A stretch of DNA of 9,651 nt from Phormidesmis priestleyi (GTDB taxonomy: Bacteria; Cyanobacteriota; Cyanobacteriia; Phormidesmidales; Phormidesmidaceae). The notes beneath the pieces were generated by a model. That model was not told the DNA's origin, did no database searches, and saw only the letters and a program-made list of their open reading frames with translations. The position numbers and the translations under genes were made by a program. Below, piece by piece: positions 6,458 through 9,651 of the stretch; the first letter of the stretch is position 1, and the number at the start of each line of letters is the position of its first letter. The DNA is taken from NCBI GenBank assembly GCA_003242115.1, contig QBMP01000174.1, positions 1 through 9,651 on the forward strand. Reading direction: 5' to 3'.

Positions 6458-6860
6458 GTCACAGAGCGATCGCACCAAGATGTTCAATCTGTTAGCTGGT
6501 GGCTTGGACGATGCCGATCTGTCCGCTCCGGAGAAGGTAACGCCTGAGTCAGCCGCTCCCCCTACTGTAGAAACGTCAAACGAAATCCCCGCCACTCCCC
6601 CGCAGCCTGTGATGGGCGATGCGAGTAAACAGGTAAACGGAACGACAGACAAGCGGAAACAGCGGGTTAAAACGGGTAAACGCTCAGACGATGCGTACAT
6701 GCAGACCGGCATGTTTCTGCCGGTAGGGCTAGTGCAGGAAGTGAAAGGGTATCTGGCCTTTGATGGCAATCGGCAAACGATTGGTGACCTGACAGAAGGA
6801 TTATTGCAGGTTTGGGCCGCAGAGAAAAAAGCTGAGCTGGCCAAGCGGCTGACAGAATAG
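6450..6860 (+). CDS. ParG-like ribbon-helix-helix partition/regulator protein
   Basis: The 136-residue protein starts inside the last codons of the ATPase gene, with AAGGAG at 6437-6442, 7 nt before the ATG. The N-terminal 80 residues are low-complexity, Pro/Ser/Thr-rich and likely unfolded, with a short motif RTKMFNLLAGGLDDADLS at residues 8-25 that may contact the ATPase. A basic patch DKRKQRVKTGKR (67-78) precedes an RHH-like end. The expected beta strand is MQTGMFLP (84-91), helix A VGLVQEVKGYLA (92-103) and helix B QTIGDLTEGLLQVW (109-122). ParG of TP228 has the same plan: flexible N-tail that stimulates ParF, C-terminal RHH that binds ACTC boxes. Function as centromere-binding protein and repressor of its own operon is inferred from fold, position and the neighbouring octamers. 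The sequence itself carries octamers at 6622-6637 and 6673-6680. Confidence 0.75.
   Translation: MPKSQSDRTKMFNLLAGGLDDADLSAPEKVTPESAAPPTVETSNEIPATPPQPVMGDASKQVNGTTDKRKQRVKTGKRSDDAYMQTGMFLPVGLVQEVKGYLAFDGNRQTIGDLTEGLLQVWAAEKKAELAKRLTE
6622..6680 (+). repeat. octamers inside the parG-like coding sequence
   Basis: CGAGTAAA (6622-6629) and CAGGTAAA (6630-6637) are adjacent in 8-bp register, and CGGGTAAA follows at 6673-6680. They lie in the linker-coding part, where amino-acid constraint is probably weak. They may be extra binding sites for the encoded protein or simply chance; register favours the first. Confidence 0.4.
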
Positions 6861-6933
6861 AGTTCAAGTTAATAGGTGGTGCGATTCCCTTGGAAGGCTG
6901 CGCCATCGACTGGCCTCGCTCCACGACTCCAAA

Positions 6934-7016
6934 CGCAGCGAGCTGAGTCTAAAGAGCCACTCTATGGGTAAATCAACTACGCGAGTAGCCACGTACAATA
7001 ATTACCCGTTTACTCG
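6934..7016 (+). promoter_or_regulatory. octamer-controlled promoter cassette, copy 1
   Basis: This block is nearly identical to 7438-7518 (shared CTGAGTCTA, CCACTCTATGGGTAA, and GTAGCCACGTACAATAATTA). TACAAT at 6994-6999 fits a -10 box; no canonical -35 is evident at 17 bp. Octamers ATTACCCG (7001-7008) and TTTACTCG (7009-7016) cover the expected transcription start, and an inverted unit GGGTAAAT lies at 6966-6973. The ATG of the next gene follows 24 nt later. A protein bound there would block initiation, so repression by the RHH protein is the simplest model. Confidence 0.6.
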
Positions 7017-7040
7017 AATTGTTGAGTTGAAAGAGGAACA

Positions 7041-7367
7041 ATGAGTATCAACGTTTGCCAATCTATAAAATGTCCGTGGTTCGCCCCTAGCTCAAAGGGT
7101 AGTTATGGCTGTCAGCGGTGGCCCGTTTCTAGCTGCTGCCATCTACTGCAAGCCCACCGCACAGAGTTTTCTGAAAACGAATATGCTTTGTACGCTGATG
7201 CTCCTAGTGATCAAGCCTTGCGGCAATGGAAAGCGGAGAACGATAGGTTTTGCCTTGAAGATCCAAAGTACGCTGATGATCGAAAGTTTCATGCTGACTT
7301 CCCAGAGTGCTTTGAGGATGATTCTTTCAAGGTCGGGGCGATCGCTAGTGGTGTAGAGAAGTTGTGA
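7041..7367 (+). CDS. small cysteine-rich hypothetical protein, 108 aa
   Basis: I do not recognise the family. The N-terminal third holds five cysteines, C6, C11, C24, C32 and C33 (CQSIKCPWF, then YGCQRWPVSSCCHL), a spacing that could bind zinc or an iron-sulfur cluster; C71 and C90 lie in the acidic C-terminal half. No signal peptide or membrane segment is seen, so it should be cytoplasmic. AGAGGA at 7031-7036 gives a good ribosome site for the ATG. The gene is preceded by the octamer-bearing promoter cassette 6934-7016 and followed by about 70 bp to the second cassette, so it is probably transcribed alone. The frame reads protein-like throughout, while the overlapping plus frame 7105-7356 does not. 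A HIP1 site lies in its 3' end. Confidence 0.65.
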   Translation: MSINVCQSIKCPWFAPSSKGSYGCQRWPVSSCCHLLQAHRTEFSENEYALYADAPSDQALRQWKAENDRFCLEDPKYADDRKFHADFPECFEDDSFKVGAIASGVEKL

Positions 7368-7437
7368 AAGTTTTGATACGACTCATGTTAGGGCTTAATC
7401 GGGCAGGTACGGCGCAAAGCCAAGTCCAGGTTTGTTA

Positions 7438-7518
7438 CGCAGCAAGCTGAGTCTAGAGCGCCACTCTATGGGTAATTATTGCCCGCGTAGCCACGTACAA
7501 TAATTACCCGTTTACTCG
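7438..7518 (+). promoter_or_regulatory. octamer-controlled promoter cassette, copy 2
   Basis: This is a close duplicate of 6934-7016, one base shorter or so around GCCCGCGTAGCC. It has TACAAT at 7496-7501 and octamers ATTACCCG (7503-7510) and TTTACTCG (7511-7518). The ATG at 7544 follows after 25 nt, the same spacing as in copy 1 (24 nt). Conservation of the octamers and -10 with divergence of the 5' leader points to selection on the regulatory core. Confidence 0.6.
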
Positions 7519-7543
7519 TTTTCCAAACCTAGAGAGAGCAGCG

Positions 7544-8347
7544 ATGAAATCTCCCCAGCAAGGCGACCTGATTACCGTTACTTAGGAAGATCGGGAATTC
7601 ACGGCGATAGTAATCGATCCGAACGGGATGAGAGAGGGCGAACCCTCAATCGGATTTGGCTTTCGGATGGCAGAGCGCCATATCGGATTGCCCCAGCCGA
7701 CCCTAACTCAACGGGTGATTCAAATAGCGGGAGGTGAAGCATTCAAGGCTCCGTCTGGAAAGGCTTTCAGGGTGATTCAAATCCAGGGCGCAGACGGCAA
7801 TGACTATAAAGTGATAGAGGTTGCAGACTGGGTTGAACTGTCGATGGATATCTTGCTTAATCCGGGCAAGATGCGCAAGCCTACGCGAGAAAAGATAGGC
7901 GCATTTTTGATCTGGTTTGCGATCAAAGGCTTTTATGCTGAGGCGAACGTCGCGCTCAAAGGGGTCTACAGCGGTAAATCGAGTCGAGCGACAACGCGGT
8001 GGTTGATGCAGCGGCAGTCGGGTAAAGCGACTCGCAAAACCTACACTGATTTACTGCTAGAGCTGAACGTCCACTCAACGACCTATGGCAAGTGGACGAA
8101 TACTGTGTACAAAGGCTTGTTCGGGATGCCTGCGGCTGAGATGAAGCAGCGGTGGTTGCTTATGGCTGGTGACCCTAAGATTGCCCGGAACTATATTTCA
8201 GAGGAGCGTGGGATAGAGGCCGTGAAGTTCTGCGAGAACATGGTGGTACAGATGTACGTGGATGACTTGGAGGAAGCGCATCGGGAAGCGATCTCGCTAA
8301 CAGTGCGGAAGTACAAGCTGCATCCGAGCGGAGGATATTGGAGCTGA
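7544..8347 (+). pseudogene. gene with in-frame amber codon 14; possible antirepressor-like protein
   Basis: The natural start appears to be the ATG at 7544, 25 nt after the promoter cassette. It reads MKSPQQGDLITVT, then TAG (7583-7585), then EDREFTAIVIDPNG in the same frame and 239 further residues from the next ATG at 7628. GDLITVT-x-EDREFTAIVI looks like one continuous beta-rich start, so TAG probably replaces a sense codon such as TGG. The 7628 ATG has no clear ribosome site. Downstream, residues include a basic helical centre (KSSRATTRWLMQRQSGKATR) and YGKWTNTVYKGLFGMPAAEM. This faintly recalls the 'LTNxxYxGLFG' segment of phage Bro/KilA-type antirepressors. A charged end carries IEAVKFCENMVVQMYVDDLE. 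Function is not known. The protein may still be made from 7628 or by suppression. Confidence 0.55.
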
Positions 8348-8701
8348 GTCGCCGTTCGCCTTGCGAGGACTGCCCGTTCCGTAGCGATATTGACTTCCGG
8401 TTGACGCCTGAGAAGGTGCAGTCAATTCTGGGTGCGCTGCAAGGGGATGGCGGATTTCCCTTGCCACAAGACGACCGCGACGACCGGCCAACGGCGCGGG
8501 CATGACAGAGTCTGTATCGGCGCGGCCATCTTTCTAGAGCATGTTTGCCCAAACGGTTTGCGAGCGAATCTGGCCTTTCGTTTGCGGGAGGGTTGTCTAA
8601 AAGAGTTCCACCGCGATGAGCTGGACATGGATGCAGCGGTCTTCAATGACATGGAGGCGTTTGCTGCGGTAAAAGTAGAGCGGTTCAGGCCGCTCAGCTA
8701 G
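8338..8701 (+). pseudogene. frameshifted small Cys-rich protein, DUF6283-like
   Basis: One frame, from a TTG at 8338 with GGAGG just upstream, encodes SPCEDCPFRSDIDFRLTPEK and VQSILGALQGDGGFP, ending at CCC 8458-8460. Skipping one base (T 8461) continues without a break as CHKTTATTGQRRGHDRVCIG and AAIFLEHVCPNGLRANLAFR to a TAG at 8699-8701. The joined text has CxxCPFR, then FPCHKT, then RVCIGA, the order of cysteines and histidine I associate with DUF6283 proteins (CxxCPW/F...CH...C.G). These are probably metal-binding; the role is unknown. The 5' end overlaps the preceding gene by 10 bp, so the two were likely co-translated. Either a real one-base insertion, a sequencing error, or +1 recoding at CCC-T. 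Start codon is uncertain because no ATG or GTG is available. Confidence 0.55.
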
Positions 8702-8870
8702 ATTTTAGAAGAGCTGGCTGTATGGAGAGGGGATCAGATAATCAATAGAGAATGCTTCACTTGTTGGCATTGTCAGGCTACTCAGTTAACCTTGCCGTTT
8801 GAAGATTGATACTCTTGTTCAGGGGCGATCGCTCTCCATCAAAAGAATAGAAGACATACAAGGTGAAAGC

Positions 8871-9329
8871 ATGTTGGATAGTGAGCTGAAGCGACCGATG
8901 GCACGCAACGAAGTAGAAGCAATTCTTTTTAATCTACCTCGCTGGCAAGAGATGTCTTTGGAGGAGATACCAGCTCTAGTTGTGCGTGATATACCGCTAC
9001 CAGAGGCGGAAGAACTCTACGAAGGCCAGCAGTTTGTCATGGGTCAGTCTGCCCTAGATGCAAAGCAGCTGTTTGACTTCTTTAAGGCAATAGATAATGG
9101 TAAACGTCTCTATTACATAGATGGGTATCTTAAGCATCCCGATCTTCCCAACCAGCAGCCTATGGTTGTCGGTATGGACGTAAACGGGTTGAAACTGACT
9201 GAAGCAGAGCTAGCTCAGTTCTCAAAACTGTTTGGCGGATCAGTAGAAGAGATAGAAAACGATGATCAGTTTTTCTCAGCCTCGTGGGGGAGTCCAAGCT
9301 GGTCAAAATTTCTCTATGAAGCTATCTAA
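8871..9329 (+). CDS. hypothetical protein, 152 aa
   Basis: I chose the ATG at 8871 because AAGGTG ends 5 nt before it; an upstream TTG at 8799 in the same frame lacks a ribosome site and would add 24 residues that include a HIP1 site. The product is acidic, with no signal peptide or membrane helix. It reads as alternating helices (MARNEVEAILFNLPRWQEMS, DAKQLFDFFKAIDNG) and strands (KRLYYIDGYL, PMVVGMDVNG), then a helix AELAQFSKLFGG and an aromatic end SWGSPSWSKFLYEAI. I do not recognise a family. It lies 170 bp beyond the frameshifted gene and has no octamer unit directly before it, so it is probably outside the octamer regulon. The TAA stop is followed by a near-palindrome at 9329-9346. Confidence 0.6.
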   Translation: MLDSELKRPMARNEVEAILFNLPRWQEMSLEEIPALVVRDIPLPEAEELYEGQQFVMGQSALDAKQLFDFFKAIDNGKRLYYIDGYLKHPDLPNQQPMVVGMDVNGLKLTEAELAQFSKLFGGSVEEIENDDQFFSASWGSPSWSKFLYEAI

Positions 9330-9346
9330 TCACCAGCAGCTGTGAT
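9329..9346. terminator. near-palindrome after the 152-aa gene, weak terminator candidate
   Basis: ATCA-C-CAGC-A-GCTG-TGAT forms an 8-bp imperfect stem that begins within the TAA stop codon. No T-run follows, so intrinsic termination is doubtful. Confidence 0.2.
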
Positions 9347-9598
9347 GGATTACTGTATTTGAAATACTCGATAGTGATCGCTCACTGTATGGCCACAGAG
9401 GCAACAGTAGTTATCGCGACCGCTCCGGTCTCTTCAGCCCCAAGCACCCTCTCACCTCCCCTCATTGGTTCGATGCTCACTATCCATAGTGAGAGGGCTC
9501 TGCTGTCAGCACCTCGATGGCTCCTCTTCACTGCCGTTGATTCCGAGCCCAGGTTCGAGGGTGGTGAGCTTGGCTCAAGACTAAGCAATATTGCTTTC
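9330..9598. other. gene-free right flank with short inverted repeats
   Basis: The stretch has no credible gene; the open frames on both strands are low-complexity and lack ribosome sites. It contains AGTGA-TCGC-TCACT (near 9372-9385) and the stronger inverted repeat CTCACTAT-CC-ATAGTGAG (9476-9493). The two share the AGTGA/TCACT core in inverted form and could be operators of one regulator. Confidence 0.5.
9476..9493. repeat. 8-bp inverted repeat, 2-nt spacer
   Basis: CTCACTAT and ATAGTGAG flank CC. The compact dyad has the size of a dimeric repressor site. The related half-sites ATAGTGA and TCACTGTAT occur about 100 bp earlier. Confidence 0.55.
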
Positions 9599-9646
9599 CA
9601 TATCCAACTAATTACACTATTGCAATAGTGTAATTAGTTGGATATG
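9599..9646. repeat. perfect 48-bp palindrome
   Basis: CATATCCAACTAATTACACT at 9599-9618 plus ATTG is mirrored exactly by CAAT plus AGTGTAATTAGTTGGATATG to 9646, with the axis between 9622 and 9623 and no loop. It is AT-rich. The five bases beyond it (ATTGT) do not continue the mirror of the left flank. It lies 5 bases from the window end. Confidence 0.9.
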
Positions 9647-9651
9647 ATTGT

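Noticed and set aside
6226..6924. Minus-strand frames across the partition genes
   Set aside because: They are antisense to the Walker ATPase and RHH genes, rich in Ser/Ala/Leu and without ribosome sites.
7105..7356. Alternative plus-strand frame within the small Cys-rich gene
   Set aside because: No ribosome site, many Met/Leu/Ser from a shifted frame, and the 7041 frame has a strong ribosome site and fits the promoter spacing.
8175..8652. Minus-strand frames over the frameshifted DUF6283-like gene
   Set aside because: Low-complexity Arg/Ser/Pro text; the plus-strand text carries ordered Cys and His motifs.
8799..8870. TTG start extending the 152-aa gene by 24 residues
   Set aside because: No ribosome site upstream and a HIP1 site in the extension; the ATG at 8871 has AAGGTG at proper distance.
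9359..9628. Open frames of 68-89 residues on both strands in the right flank
   Set aside because: No ribosome site, low-complexity Ser/Ala/Leu content, and the plus frame runs into the palindrome.
9599..9651. Simple sequencing fold-back at the window end
   Set aside because: The mirror stops after 24 bp on each side and the next five bases do not pair with the left flank; still cannot be fully excluded without reads.

Overview
The window looks cyanobacterial. The octamer GCGATCGC (HIP1), highly over-represented in cyanobacterial genomes, occurs about a dozen times, including near positions 399, 466, 685, 756, 1844, 2350, 4346, 4570, 5570, 6042, 6466, 7339 and 8826. One gene product resembles PAP/fibrillin proteins of cyanobacteria and plastids. 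Genus cannot be decided from the sequence alone. The mix of household-type genes on the left and a plasmid-type partition cassette on the right suggests a large plasmid, or a chromosomal region carrying an integrated or decayed plasmid segment.

Left part (1-4820). A fragment of an IS5-type transposase sits at the left edge (minus strand). About 1 kb of gene-free, repeat-bearing DNA follows. Next come a CNNM/CorC-type membrane transporter gene (1178-2485, minus), a 107-bp MITE-like element (2544-2650), and a PAP/fibrillin-like gene (3032-3835, minus). A decayed coding stretch (about 3960-4375), a second MITE-like element (4388-4491) and a small unassigned gene (4590-4817, minus) complete this part.

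Middle (4860-6860). A gene-free stretch of about 0.9 kb is packed with 8-bp units of the form TTTACYCR (both orientations, often in exact 8-bp register). It is followed by an overlapping gene pair: a short Walker-type ParA/ParF ATPase (5861-6457) and a small protein with a C-terminal ribbon-helix-helix-like region (6450-6860). This is the layout of a type Ib partition cassette such as parFGH of TP228, whose ParG binds ACTC boxes separated by 4 AT-rich bases. I read the array as centromere plus autoregulatory operator, possibly also an origin.

Right part (6860-9651). The same octamer pair, ATTACCCG then TTTACTCG, reappears directly downstream of a TACAAT -10 box in two near-identical ~82-bp cassettes (6934-7016 and 7438-7518). 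Each lies 24-25 nt upstream of a gene: a small Cys-rich protein (7041-7367) and a 267-codon gene interrupted by an in-frame TAG at codon 14 (7544-8347). A second Cys-rich gene, DUF6283-like, overlaps its end and is split by a one-base frameshift (8338-8701). The most interesting reading is that one RHH partition protein both segregates the replicon and controls a small accessory regulon. An unassigned 152-aa gene (8871-9329) and a gene-free tail with a perfect 48-bp palindrome (9599-9646) close the window. No replication initiator gene, tRNA, rRNA or CRISPR array was seen.
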